Source: Ruegeria sp. ANG-S4
Lineage (GTDB): Bacteria > Pseudomonadota > Alphaproteobacteria > Rhodobacterales > Rhodobacteraceae
Direction: 5' to 3'
Length of the DNA stretch: 64,000 nt
Assembly: GCF_000814005.1 (NCBI RefSeq)
Contig: NZ_JWLK01000010.1
Coordinates: 62,001-126,000 of the forward strand
The notes beneath the pieces were generated by a model that searched no databases, was not told the DNA's origin, and saw only the letters and a program-made list of their open reading frames with translations. The translations under genes were made by a program, and so were the position numbers. Every line of letters starts with the position of its first letter. Within the stretch, counting starts at the first letter, position 1. Shown in pieces: positions 26,529-35,061 of the stretch.

Positions 26529-27983
26529 GTGGCCGTTGATTGCGACGACAAAACGCATAGAGAACTCAGACAACTGCGCTACCAAATCAAAAAGCTGAAG
26601 TATCAGAACGCCCGGTACCAACAGCAGATTGACGCTGCAACTTGTGCGTCAGACGATGCCAAACAGCAATTGGACGACGCGCGACAGCTGCTTGATCTTC
26701 ATTACGTGGTCAAAAATAAACCACTCACTTTGGCCTACTTTCCCCTATTGACGCTCCTGCTCCCGGTCACGTTGCCGATGACCATTTACAGGTATCTGAT
26801 CAAGCGAAAACAACGTCGGAAAGAAAAGCGCGCCAAGAAAAACAAGTCGAGCGCAAAACAGCGAAATCTGGAAAAGCAATCGGGAAAAGCCCATTCGATC
26901 GTCTTGAATGCGTTTTGGAAACTCAAAGAAGATCGAGAGCAGGAGGCGTTTGAACTTCTCGAGACCCGAAGGTCAGAAATTCCCGATGAAATAATCCCCT
27001 TGTTTCGAAGCGCCACGGCGTCGGATGATCAGACTTGGCTCGATAATTTCAACTTATTCTTGTCCAGTTTGGACAAACCGATTGCCGTTTTGGAAGCCTC
27101 CGAACAGCCGCGTTTCAACAGAATCCGTTTTTCCCCAGTGAAAGCGGTGACTGATGGACCAAAAGTTTCAGTCATCATGCCGACTTTCAATTGTGAGGAT
27201 ACGGTACGCTACGCGGTGGATTCTATATTAAACCAGAGCTGGCAGAATTTGGAACTCATAGCAGTGGATGATTGCAGTCAAGATTCCACGTATGAAATTC
27301 TGTGCCAGATTGCCGAGACAGATAGTCGGCTGGTTGTCCTGCGTCAAACAGTAAACGGTGGCCCCTATGTTGCGAAAAACAGGGCATTGGCCACCGCAAT
27401 TGGTGAGTACATAACCGGTCATGATGCGGATGACATCGCCTTGCCGGATAGGATCGCAGTTCAGATGCAACCAATTCTGGATGATCCTGATTGTCAGGCG
27501 AGTATCGGGTATATGACGCGGCTGGACACTGATGCCCGATTCTCATGGCCGACCAAAGTCGGTAGCTACAGTTTCAATGGAGCTTGTAGGATTGCCTCGA
27601 TTTCGCTGCTGATCCAAAAAGAAGTTATGGAATTCGATCTGGGGTATTGGGACACAGTGCGTTTTGGCGCGGACAGTGAACTCATCGCGCGGGCGGGTGA
27701 ATTACTGGGAGAGCGGCTGGTTAAGTTGGAAACGCTTACCATGCTTTGTTTGGATGATGCGTCGGGACTTACAGGGCACGTGCAACACGGGATCAGTGTG
27801 GAGACCGGAATGTCGCCGTCTCGCATCGAATACCGCGACGCCTGGAGGGCTTGGCACCAGAATACTATGCCAGAAGACCGGTTTTTGCCGTTTCCGCATC
27901 ATGGAGCAGATAGATTTTTTGACCAGCCAGAGAATATGAAGGTTTCGGACGACGTAATTAAGTCTTTGAAGGAATACACCTAA
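26529..27983 (+). CDS. Family 2 glycosyltransferase with N-terminal coiled coil
   Basis: I chose the GTG at 26529, preceded by GAAGGGGG, giving 484 residues; a TTG at 26514 overlapping the previous stop is an alternative. Residues 8-56 are a charged coiled coil, 65-90 are hydrophobic (membrane association), 92-120 are lysine/arginine-rich, and a GT2 (GT-A fold) domain starts near 213 with V-S-V-I-M-P-T-F-N, V-D-D-C-S near 246-250 and the metal-binding D-A-D-D near 303. It is the last gene of the rightward acylation operon and may build or extend the acceptor glycan. Confidence 0.8.
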   Translation: MAVDCDDKTHRELRQLRYQIKKLKYQNARYQQQIDAATCASDDAKQQLDDARQLLDLHYVVKNKPLTLAYFPLLTLLLPVTLPMTIYRYLIKRKQRRKEKRAKKNKSSAKQRNLEKQSGKAHSIVLNAFWKLKEDREQEAFELLETRRSEIPDEIIPLFRSATASDDQTWLDNFNLFLSSLDKPIAVLEASEQPRFNRIRFSPVKAVTDGPKVSVIMPTFNCEDTVRYAVDSILNQSWQNLELIAVDDCSQDSTYEILCQIAETDSRLVVLRQTVNGGPYVAKNRALATAIGEYITGHDADDIALPDRIAVQMQPILDDPDCQASIGYMTRLDTDARFSWPTKVGSYSFNGACRIASISLLIQKEVMEFDLGYWDTVRFGADSELIARAGELLGERLVKLETLTMLCLDDASGLTGHVQHGISVETGMSPSRIEYRDAWRAWHQNTMPEDRFLPFPHHGADRFFDQPENMKVSDDVIKSLKEYT

Positions 27984-28394
27984 AAAAGACGAGTGGCTTT
28001 CTTCGTTGTCAATTGCGTGCAAACAAGTGAATGCGACTTTGTTTATGTGAAGGCAATGACACCGAAGCCATTCACATTGCAGTTTAAAAGAGATCAGACA
28101 TCGCGCCAGCGACCCGGGCCGCTGAGCCAATTGGGATCATCGACGCGATCGACTTCAGCGCGCGAAATGACTGGGCGGAATTTGAACGATTTTTTGTTCG
28201 GTAATAAAGATGTAGCCTTGCCAAGTTGCGCTCATCGGAGTCGAGCGTACAGCTTCCGCTCAGATTGGAAGGTGTATGTCAGAACGCTTCTACCGGATAC
28301 AGAATTTGGAGTATTGGATTAAAGACCTGGAACCCAGAGCGGCGCAGTGTCGGTTGCACCTTCAGGGCAGCTCACTCCCCAGGGCCCGCCTCAT
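27984..28394. other. 411-bp gap between GT2 and DUF900 genes; possible gene relic
   Basis: No complete gene is supported. On the minus strand a frame with protein-like composition runs from about 28228 (just after a stop) to a TGA at 28094. It reads ...F-R-P-V-I-S-R-A-E-V-D-R-V then D-D-P-N-W-L-S-G-P-G-R-W-R-D-V, but has no ATG, GTG or TTG start. It may be the 3' remnant of a gene lost when the island was inserted or remodelled. No terminator with a clear U-tract was seen. Confidence 0.3.
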
Positions 28395-29492
28395 TCAAGG
28401 CGCACTGACTTGGGCTTGTCCGGTTTCTGTCAGCACGATCTCAGTCGCGCCATCGGGGTTGCGTTCGCTTTCCGGGACCAGAACATCAATGCCGGGTCGG
28501 TCCGGTCCGAAGGTGCTGCTTACCCGCCGGACTGAACTGAGCAGGGCCAGCAACGCCGGGGATGTGGCCGCGACAAAGTGAGAGGATCCCGCGTCGCTGT
28601 TGAAGGCTGTCGTGTCGATAACGCTGATCGGGTACTCTGCCAGATCCTCGATCGAACTGATATTGCCCAGCCGCTCGCTGTCCGCGGTCCCGCGCAGTCG
28701 CGCTGAAATGTTGAGTATCTTGTCCTTCTGCGACACCATCACCACAAAGGGTTCGGGCGGGTTTTTGATGCTGTCCATCTGAGATCGAAACAAATCCACG
28801 TCCAGATCAGGCGAAATCAGAATTACGCCTTCTATGTTTTTGTTTGACCATCCCGGTTGCCGCAACTCGGCTTGACGCATCATTTCCATGGTCAGGGCAC
28901 TGCCCATGGAATGCGCGATAACGATCACCCGTTTCACACCGATTGATTTCAGCTTGCGAATGGTTTTCTCCAACCCGTCCCGGGCAAACAACATGCTGTC
29001 CAGATCGTACGCGTATCCCGTTCCCTTTGCCCGACTGGGCCAAGAATAGATCAGGGTCGAGCCCGGAATACCTATGTCATGTGACAACTGCGCGGCCCGG
29101 AAGGCGGTTTCCGTTTGCGTCGCGTTGTAACCATGGACAAAGATCGAAACCTCATCCACGCCGCGCAGACGCGACGCAAGGTCCTGCGTGCCTGAGAACT
29201 CGGTTACATCCGCCAGAACGAACTCTTTGTCAGGGTTTGGATTGGCGTAAGAGAAATCCAGCGTGCCCGGCGTGTGTGCGGGCGGAATCGAAACCGTCAT
29301 TTCAAGAAAGCGAAGCCCCTGGCCACGACGATACCCATAAGCTCCGTTCGCCTCGCGTGCGCGTGTCGTCGCGGCAAACACGGTCTCTGGAACGCCAACG
29401 CGCAAAGCACCTGGCACCGTTTCGGAAACCGAGCGATCCACACAGGCTCCAAGAACTGAAATAGCCAAGAACAGAATCAGGTGACGCAGCAA
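28395..29492 (-). CDS. DUF900 alpha/beta-hydrolase lipoprotein
   Basis: The 365-residue protein has a lipoprotein signal with lipobox L-G-A-C (Cys17). V-H-G-Y-N at 119-123 and the nucleophile elbow A-H-S-M-G-S (Ser195) mark the alpha/beta-hydrolase fold of the DUF900 family. A catalytic aspartate is likely in S-P-D-L-D-V-D-L-F near 225-235 and the histidine in S-S-H-F-V near 310. The substrate is unknown; an envelope esterase or lipase role is plausible. It lies downstream of hslU on the same strand with a 106-bp gap. Confidence 0.82.
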   Translation of the reverse strand: MLRHLILFLAISVLGACVDRSVSETVPGALRVGVPETVFAATTRAREANGAYGYRRGQGLRFLEMTVSIPPAHTPGTLDFSYANPNPDKEFVLADVTEFSGTQDLASRLRGVDEVSIFVHGYNATQTETAFRAAQLSHDIGIPGSTLIYSWPSRAKGTGYAYDLDSMLFARDGLEKTIRKLKSIGVKRVIVIAHSMGSALTMEMMRQAELRQPGWSNKNIEGVILISPDLDVDLFRSQMDSIKNPPEPFVVMVSQKDKILNISARLRGTADSERLGNISSIEDLAEYPISVIDTTAFNSDAGSSHFVAATSPALLALLSSVRRVSSTFGPDRPGIDVLVPESERNPDGATEIVLTETGQAQVSAP

Positions 29493-29598
29493 AGTCGGAC
29501 CTCGAACAAACTGACGCCACGCTACTGAATTCTGAGAAGACGTCCAGTGACAGCTTCTAAAATTGGATGTGGAACCGGCGGGAACCGGCTGCCCGGTG

Positions 29599-30906
29599 TT
29601 ACAAAACGTAACGGCTGAGATCGGTGGATTTTGTCAGTTCGCCCAGATTGTCGCTGACGAATTGCGCGTCGACATTGATCTCGGTTCCGGCTCTTTCAGG
29701 CGCCGCAAAGGAAAGTTCTTCAAACACTCGTTCCATCACCGTGTAGAGCCGCCGCGCGCCGATATTTTCAACGCTTTGGTTCACATCCGCCGCGATACGG
29801 GCCAAAGCTGCGATGCCGTCTTCGCTGAAACTGACCGTGACATCTTCGGTTCCCATCAGGGCGGTGTACTGCAACGTCAACGCATTGTCCGTTTCGGTCA
29901 GGATACGAACGAAATCCGCTTCGGTCAGGGCCCGCAACTCGACGCGGATCGGCAGACGTCCCTGTAGCTCAGGCAGAAGGTCCGAGGGCTTGGCGATGTG
30001 GAATGCACCCGAAGCGATGAACAGGATGTGGTCGGTTTTGACGGGTCCGTGTTTGGTCGAAACCGTGGTCCCCTCGATCAGCGGAAGCAGGTCGCGCTGT
30101 ACCCCTTCGCGGCTGACATCGCCCCCGCGGGCATCTGATCTGGCACAGACTTTGTCGATTTCATCCAGAAAGACGATTCCGTTCTGCTCGACCGACTCGA
30201 GGGCAACGCGATTGACAGTTTCGTCATCCAGCAACTTGTCAGCTTCTTCGCTGATGAGCGCGTCATAGCTTTCGGCAACCGTCATGCGTTTCTTGACGGT
30301 CCTTCCTCCAAAGGCTTTACCGAAGATGTCGCCAAGGTTCATCATCCCCATCTGACCGCGCGGCTGTCCGGGAATGTCGAACATCGGCATCGGGTTCGAG
30401 GTCTCGGAGAGCTCCAACTCGATCTCGGTATCGTCCAGTTCGCCTGCCTTCAGTTTCTTGCGGAACATCTCGCGCGTTGCCTCGCGAGCGTCGGTGCCGG
30501 CAATCGCTTCGATGACGCGGTCTTCGGCGGCCTGATGGGCCTTTGCTTTGACGTCATCGCGCATGTACTCGCGGGTTTGCAGGATCGCAGCATCGGCCAG
30601 ATCGCGCACGATCTGTTCCACATCGCGGCCGACATAGCCGACCTCGGTAAACTTGGTCGCCTCGACCTTGATGAACGGCGCACGCGCCAGTTTGGCCAGA
30701 CGGCGGCTGATCTCGGTTTTGCCGACACCGGTGGGGCCTATCATCAGAATGTTCTTGGGATAGACCTCATCCCGGATGTCATCCGGCAATTGCTTGCGCC
30801 GCCAACGGTTGCGCAGGGCCACCGCAACGGCGCGCTTGGCATCCTTCTGGCCGATAATGAAACGGTCCAGTTCCGAGACAATCTCGCGCGGGGTCAGGTC
30901 GGTCAA
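29599..30906 (-). CDS. hslU: ATP-dependent protease ATPase subunit HslU
   Basis: HslU is the hexameric AAA+ unfoldase that feeds substrates to HslV. The 435-residue protein has Walker A G-P-T-G-V-G-K-T at 57-64, the I domain with the family's charged insertion (about 110-240), Walker [10 protein letters not shown] near 250 and the C-terminal Y-V-L tail that docks into HslV. Translation starts with TTG at 30906 preceded by AAGGA. Unusually, an MFS gene on the opposite strand separates it from hslV. Confidence 0.97.
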   Translation of the reverse strand: MTDLTPREIVSELDRFIIGQKDAKRAVAVALRNRWRRKQLPDDIRDEVYPKNILMIGPTGVGKTEISRRLAKLARAPFIKVEATKFTEVGYVGRDVEQIVRDLADAAILQTREYMRDDVKAKAHQAAEDRVIEAIAGTDAREATREMFRKKLKAGELDDTEIELELSETSNPMPMFDIPGQPRGQMGMMNLGDIFGKAFGGRTVKKRMTVAESYDALISEEADKLLDDETVNRVALESVEQNGIVFLDEIDKVCARSDARGGDVSREGVQRDLLPLIEGTTVSTKHGPVKTDHILFIASGAFHIAKPSDLLPELQGRLPIRVELRALTEADFVRILTETDNALTLQYTALMGTEDVTVSFSEDGIAALARIAADVNQSVENIGARRLYTVMERVFEELSFAAPERAGTEINVDAQFVSDNLGELTKSTDLSRYVL

Positions 30907-31097
30907 GGTGCGGTCCTTTCGGTCGGCATGGCAAAGCTTGGGCTTAGGTAGTTACGCGCCACGCGAAAACAACCAAGCGAATTTCCTTGGCCGCGTTGGT
31001 TAGCAACGCCCCATCGGGTTTGCAAACGCTTTCCATAGGTGAAACGTCGCTGCTCTGTTACAGTGATTTCAACGTGTTGCGGGTCCGGAGTGTGTAA

Positions 31098-32339
31098 ATG
31101 ACGAAAATTGCCAAGATCACCCTTCTGTTTGTCGTGTTCGTGGACCTCATTGGACAGGGGCTGGTCTTTCCGATCATCAACTCGTTGATCATGGAAACAA
31201 AATCCGGGTTCCTGCCTGACAGCACGTCCATGGGAACAAGGCACCTGTACTATGGTTTGGTGATCGGGTGCTTTTTTCTGTCTTGGTTTCTGGGTGTTGT
31301 GTACGTGGCCAAGGTCTCGGACTCGATTGGACGCAAGAACGCGCTTTTGGTTTGCCTCGGCGGGGCCCTGGCAGGCTATGCGCTGACAATTGCGGCGCTC
31401 TACCTCAACAGTCTGTTGCTTTTGATCATTGGTCGGTCGATCACCGGGTTTACGGCAGGGAACCAACCCATCGCGCAGGCTGCGATGATTGACGGCAGCA
31501 CCGACGCTGCGGACCGGGACCGCAATATGGGCTATATCATCACCGGCGTCAGTTTCGGTCTGGTCGGCGGCCCGATAATAGGCGCGGTTCTTTCGGATGC
31601 GAACCTTTTGGGCAGCTTTGCCACATTGAAAACACCATTCTACGGTGCCTTTGTCCTGGTGTTGATCGCGATCTTTCTGGTGCTTTTCTTCTTCAAGGAT
31701 TTGCGCACCGAGCGAACCCGTTTCGTGTTCCGCCCAAGAGATATCACCGACAGTCTGATTGCTGTGCGCGAGCATCCACTGGTTCTGAAAATCCTACCGG
31801 TCTACGCCTTGTTCATGATTGCGAACGTCACCTTTTATGTGTTCGTCGATAACTTCCTGACCAGTGCCTGGGGCTATGGCGTGATCGGCGGCAGCATGGC
31901 GATGGTTGTCATCGGCTTTGCGCTGGCGTTCTCAAGCACGTTTCTTGTCAAGCCAGCGCAAGAAAGGTTCAGCAAGCACCAGATCATCTACACGTCTTTG
32001 GTCGTGATGGTGATTTGCGGTTTCGGATTTGCCTTCAGCCCAAGCGGCGTTCTGAGTTATGTGCCCGTGTTCTTTTTCTACTTCTTTTTTGGCGTGTCAT
32101 ACCCGACCTTGCTTGGGCTGTTTTCCTCGTCCGTCAGCGAGACAGATCAAGGGTGGGTCATGGGTGTGACGACTGCAGTGTTCTGCCTGGCGGGCGGGGT
32201 CATGTCGCTGATCGGCGGCGGGCTCATGAGCTTTGATATCCGCCTGCCGTATTACATCGTTATTGCCACCGCTCTGATGGGATTGGTCGGCATGCACCTG
32301 CGCTGGAAAGGCAAAGAGATCAAAGCCTTGTTAACCTGA
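31098..32339 (+). CDS. MFS transporter inserted between hslV and hslU
   Basis: The 413-residue protein has about 12 membrane helices and the MFS motif A variant D-S-I-G-R-K (loop 2-3) followed later by the motif C-like G-P-I-I-G-A-V-L-S, like tetracycline/multidrug proton antiporters. Substrate is unknown. It starts at ATG 31098, diverging from hslU across about 190 bp, and its 3' end overlaps the convergent hslV by 9 bp. It thus splits hslV from hslU and is read from the other strand. Confidence 0.85.
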   Translation: MTKIAKITLLFVVFVDLIGQGLVFPIINSLIMETKSGFLPDSTSMGTRHLYYGLVIGCFFLSWFLGVVYVAKVSDSIGRKNALLVCLGGALAGYALTIAALYLNSLLLLIIGRSITGFTAGNQPIAQAAMIDGSTDAADRDRNMGYIITGVSFGLVGGPIIGAVLSDANLLGSFATLKTPFYGAFVLVLIAIFLVLFFFKDLRTERTRFVFRPRDITDSLIAVREHPLVLKILPVYALFMIANVTFYVFVDNFLTSAWGYGVIGGSMAMVVIGFALAFSSTFLVKPAQERFSKHQIIYTSLVVMVICGFGFAFSPSGVLSYVPVFFFYFFFGVSYPTLLGLFSSSVSETDQGWVMGVTTAVFCLAGGVMSLIGGGLMSFDIRLPYYIVIATALMGLVGMHLRWKGKEIKALLT

Positions 32340-32888
32340 GATCGTTTCGACAGTCAGATTGCCATTGGTGTACACGCAGATGTCGGCAGCAATCGCCATG
32401 GCCGCGCGCGCAACGTCCTCGGCAGGTTTGTCACTGTCCATCATTGCGCGGGCTGCGGCCAAGGCAAAGTTACCGCCCGATCCGATGGCGGCCACATCGT
32501 GCTCTGGCTCCAGCACGTCCCCTGCCCCGGTGATGACGAACAGGTCCTTTCCGTCGGTGACGATCAGCATCGCCTCAAGCTTTTGCAGGTATTTGTCCGT
32601 GCGCCAGTCTTTCGCCAGTTCGACCGAGGCGCGCGCCAATTGACCCGGGGTGGATTCCAACTTGGCCTCCAACCGCTCAAGCAGCGTAAACGCATCCGCC
32701 GTCGACCCTGCAAAACCGGCGACGATTTCGAATCCGCCCGGTGACAGTCGTCGCACCTTGCGCGCGGTCCCCTTGATGACGGTTTGGCCCAGACTGACCT
32801 GCCCATCACCGGCAATAACGACCTGACCGCCTTTTTTGACGCCAATGATGGTCGTCCCATGCCATCCGGGAAAATCGCTGTCTGCCAT
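32331..32888 (-). CDS. hslV: ATP-dependent protease peptidase subunit HslV
   Basis: HslV is the threonine peptidase of the HslUV complex. From ATG 32888 it has 185 residues: an 11-residue prosegment [11 protein letters not shown], then mature T12-T-I-I-G-V with the catalytic N-terminal threonine, and [10 protein letters not shown] and G-F-A-G-S-T-A-D-A, typical of the family. An in-frame start at 32963 would add an unlikely 25-residue tail. The MFS gene overlaps its 3' end on the other strand, so hslV and hslU are unlikely to be on a simple bicistronic mRNA. Confidence 0.95.
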   Translation of the reverse strand: MADSDFPGWHGTTIIGVKKGGQVVIAGDGQVSLGQTVIKGTARKVRRLSPGGFEIVAGFAGSTADAFTLLERLEAKLESTPGQLARASVELAKDWRTDKYLQKLEAMLIVTDGKDLFVITGAGDVLEPEHDVAAIGSGGNFALAAARAMMDSDKPAEDVARAAMAIAADICVYTNGNLTVETISG

Positions 32889-32912
32889 GAAAGCCTCCGT
32901 TCTCACAGTCGC

Positions 32913-32943
32913 TATATATGGGCCGCGCAAGAGACAGGCGCAA
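32913..32943 (-). promoter_or_regulatory. Possible heat-shock (RpoH-type) promoter for hslV
   Basis: Reading leftwards, TTGCGCC (32943-32937) is followed after roughly 15 bases by CCATATATA (32921-32913), about 25 bases before the hslV start. This resembles RpoH promoters (CTTGAA-type -35 and CCATAT-type -10), which drive hslV in many proteobacteria. The -35 element is imperfect. Confidence 0.35.
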
Positions 32944-33085
32944 CCCGTTCTAAAACCGCTCAAAAGATATGCACTGAGCGCAATTCGGGGTTACCAGACC
33001 AGCAATTGTGAGTCCGCGACAGCGGGACTACATGAGCCTTACAACCGACAACGGGTCGGCTGTTTCAGACAAAAGGACTGCGCAC

Positions 33086-33280
33086 ATGGCAAATTCTGCA
33101 ACAAAACATGCGCCGCTCGGAGCAGCTACCATCCTGCACATCGCGGACGCTTTCATCTCTGCCTTCGACAACGTTGTCGAATGGAATCAAGATCGCAAGA
33201 CACGCAAGCTGCTGTCCGGGCTGACGGACGCACAGCTGGACGACATCGGTCTGGATCGCGCGGACATCGCGAAGATCTAA
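33086..33280 (+). CDS. DUF1127 small protein
   Basis: Starting at ATG 33086 (AGGA about 10 bases upstream) this 64-residue protein carries the DUF1127 motif L-S-G-L-T-D-A-Q-L-D-D-I-G-L-D-R-A-D-I at its C-terminus. Proteins of this family are common in alphaproteobacteria; some small arginine-rich members bind RNA and affect phosphate or stress responses. It diverges from hslV and is followed by a strong intrinsic terminator, so it is a single-gene transcript. An upstream start at 33008 is possible. Confidence 0.8.
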   Translation: MANSATKHAPLGAATILHIADAFISAFDNVVEWNQDRKTRKLLSGLTDAQLDDIGLDRADIAKI

Positions 33281-33308
33281 GGTCCCGACAAGATCGCCGA
33301 ATTGGAAC

Positions 33309-33342
33309 AGCCGCCCGGACACCCGAGCGGCTTTTTCTTTTT
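33309..33342 (+). terminator. Intrinsic terminator after the DUF1127 gene
   Basis: AGCCGC (33309-33314) pairs with GCGGCT (33327-33332) around a 12-base loop and is followed by a T-rich run (CTTTTTCTTTTT region), ending transcription of the rightward DUF1127 gene about 30 bp after its stop. The facing Lin0512-family gene ends in the T-run. Confidence 0.8.
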
Positions 33343-33703
33343 AATCAAGTATATAGTTTCCTGTTTGATCCGGAAGATAGGCCTCGATAGCCGCCGTAGC
33401 AACGACAAGATGTTTTCCGGATGGGTCATCGACAACGTCCAGACCACCTTTGATCGCGCGCACCTCGGCACGGCCTCGCGGCAAATCGGCGGCGATTTGG
33501 GCGCAATCGACCTTTTCGGGTTGCTGCACGCCGATGGTCACCTGAACACGCATATCGGTATGGTCTATGCCAAGCTTCGAGAACAACGTGATCGAGGAAT
33601 GATGCAGAGCATCCTGCACGGCACGGCGGGCGGCCTTGGTATAGTCCTGACCATAAAGATCATTACCGGTGCCCATCTCAAGAATGATACGCTTATCGCT
33701 CAT
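33341..33703 (-). CDS. Lin0512-family protein, second of a tandem pair
   Basis: This 120-residue protein belongs to the small uncharacterised Lin0512 family by its opening E-M-G-T-G-N-D-L-Y-G-Q-D-Y-T-K-A-A-R-R-A pattern and V-T-I-G-V-Q-x-P-E-x-V-D. It overlaps the preceding paralogue by 4 bp. No catalytic residues are known to me. Tight coupling of two homologous short genes suggests a heteromeric complex. Confidence 0.72.
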   Translation of the reverse strand: MSDKRIILEMGTGNDLYGQDYTKAARRAVQDALHHSSITLFSKLGIDHTDMRVQVTIGVQQPEKVDCAQIAADLPRGRAEVRAIKGGLDVVDDPSGKHLVVATAAIEAYLPDQTGNYILD

Positions 33704-34050
33704 TGGGCGGGCTCCATGTTGAACGAGACAATGACAGCAGCATTGGCAATCACCGTGACTCCCTGCGTATGCGGCTTGTCGATGTCCAGCCCGCCAAGTG
33801 ACGCCGTGATGTTGGGTTGACCATAGGGAAAGATCGCCTTCAGCGCTTCGGTATCCACAAGCTCGGGTTTCTGCACTCCGATCTCAGCATCGATGATCAT
33901 CGCCTCTTTTGGGAACCCGAACGCCTCTGCCATGTTCACGGAATTGTGCCAAAGTGCATCCTTGATCGCCCGCGATGCGGCCTCGGTATAGTCTTCGCGC
34001 CTGAGCGATGTGCCCATTCCGAATTCTACTAGTACCCGTGTTTTGGGCAT
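33700..34050 (-). CDS. Lin0512-family protein, first of a tandem pair
   Basis: From ATG 34050 the protein has 116 residues and shares the layout of its downstream neighbour: E-F-G-M-G-T-S-L-R-R-E-D-Y-T-E-A-A-S-R-A at the start, I-G-V-Q-K-P-E-L-V-D in the middle and G-G-L-D-I-D near the end. Both members keep the G-T-G/G-T-S turn followed by D-Y-T-x-A-A. Function is unknown. A longer in-frame start at 34155 overlaps the upstream region and is less likely. Confidence 0.72.
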   Translation of the reverse strand: MPKTRVLVEFGMGTSLRREDYTEAASRAIKDALWHNSVNMAEAFGFPKEAMIIDAEIGVQKPELVDTEALKAIFPYGQPNITASLGGLDIDKPHTQGVTVIANAAVIVSFNMEPAQ

Positions 34051-34234
34051 GTCGCCTCCTCTATGTCGTTTCACATAGTATCCAGCACGCAAGGTGCCAA
34101 AATGTAAGACCCAGAACCGACAACCCAATCCAGCCAAAAGGAGTTTCGCCAACAAATTTGGCGGCTTGCGATGTTACAAACCGACGATTCTCGCTAAAAT
34201 CGGGCTGCAATCCAAAAGGGAGGGGTCTGAGGCA

Positions 34235-34591
34235 ATGGTGTGCTTGAAACGCGTGATGCTGCTGGTGGGGTTGGGGTGTGCGGCGGCTCCGGCATCGTCG
34301 GAGGAAATTAAAAGCAAACAAGAGTTCCTGAAAATGGTCGCCGACAAGAGACTTGTTCAGGGCGAGACTTGGGTGAAAATACTGAAAGACGGCACGGTTG
34401 AAGGCAAAGGCCCAGAAGCCGGAACCATCAGCGGGTCTTGGGAGTGGAAGGAACAATATTACTGTCGGGACCTCGTCATTGATGACGTTCCCCTGCCCCA
34501 TGATTGCCAAGAGGTCGTGCTGGAAGGCGACACCGTTTCGTTCCGACACAGGGACGGCAGCGGGATTTCCGTAAGTTGGAAGATTGAGTGA
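34235..34591 (+). CDS. Small exported hypothetical protein
   Basis: The ATG at 34235 is preceded by AGGGAGGGG at good spacing. The 118-residue product has a signal peptide (about 1-20, ending A-P-A-S-S-E), then a compact domain with two cysteines (Y-C-R-D and H-D-C-Q) that could form a disulphide, and ends S-V-S-W-K-I-E. The composition suggests a lipocalin-like or beta-rich periplasmic fold, but I recognise no family. It is convergent with trxA. Confidence 0.65.
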   Translation: MVCLKRVMLLVGLGCAAAPASSEEIKSKQEFLKMVADKRLVQGETWVKILKDGTVEGKGPEAGTISGSWEWKEQYYCRDLVIDDVPLPHDCQEVVLEGDTVSFRHRDGSGISVSWKIE

Positions 34592-34625
34592 TTGGATCAC
34601 TGCCACTTAAAGACCCGCCTGCCCA

Positions 34626-34656
34626 ACAAAAAAGGACGCCAAGATTCAGGCGTCCC
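34626..34656 (-). terminator. Intrinsic terminator after trxA
   Basis: On the minus strand GGACGCC pairs with GGCGTCC (34655-34649 and 34640-34634 around an 8-base loop) and is followed by TTTTTTG. This ends the long leftward transcript that finishes with trxA. The same stem could also slow rightward transcription from the small exported-protein gene. Confidence 0.82.
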
Positions 34657-34680
34657 TTCGCATTTACCGATTGCAGGCGG

Positions 34681-35001
34681 TTAGATGGATTCGTCGATCC
34701 AGCTTTGCAGCGCGGCTTTGGGCGCAGCGCCGGCGCGGTTCGACACAACCTGACCGTCTTTGAAGATGAACAGAGCCGGAATGCCGCGTACGCCCATGGC
34801 GGCGGCTGAATTCGGGTTGCTGTCCACGTCTACCTTGGCGATTTTTATCTTGCCGCCATATTCGGTCGCCAGCTCTTCCAGTGCGGGACCAATCTGTTTA
34901 CACGGGCCGCACCATTCGGCCCAGAAGTCCACGACAACGGGAACATCGGAATTCTTGACTTCGGCGTCAAAGGTATCGTCGGTTACGGCAACGGTCGACA
35001 T
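34681..35001 (-). CDS. trxA: Thioredoxin 1 (TrxA)
   Basis: TrxA is the general cytoplasmic dithiol reductant. From ATG 35001 the 106-residue protein carries the W-C-G-P-C active site at residues 30-34 and cis-proline in R-G-I-P-A-L near 75. The gene lies 60 bp after addA, is followed by a strong terminator and seems to end the tsaE-amgK-murU-addB-addA-trxA unit. Presence downstream of addA is known in related alphaproteobacteria and probably reflects transcription rather than function. Confidence 0.96.
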   Translation of the reverse strand: MSTVAVTDDTFDAEVKNSDVPVVVDFWAEWCGPCKQIGPALEELATEYGGKIKIAKVDVDSNPNSAAAMGVRGIPALFIFKDGQVVSNRAGAAPKAALQSWIDESI

Positions 35002-35061
35002 GATCTGTCTCCTGAAAGAGGTACGCTTGGGCACTGAACCTAGGTGCGCGGATTTGCAAGG

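Noticed and set aside
30903-31775. 290-residue minus-strand frame opposite the MFS transporter
   Set aside because: Highly charged, low-complexity antisense translation of membrane-protein codons; the MFS frame has clear motifs.
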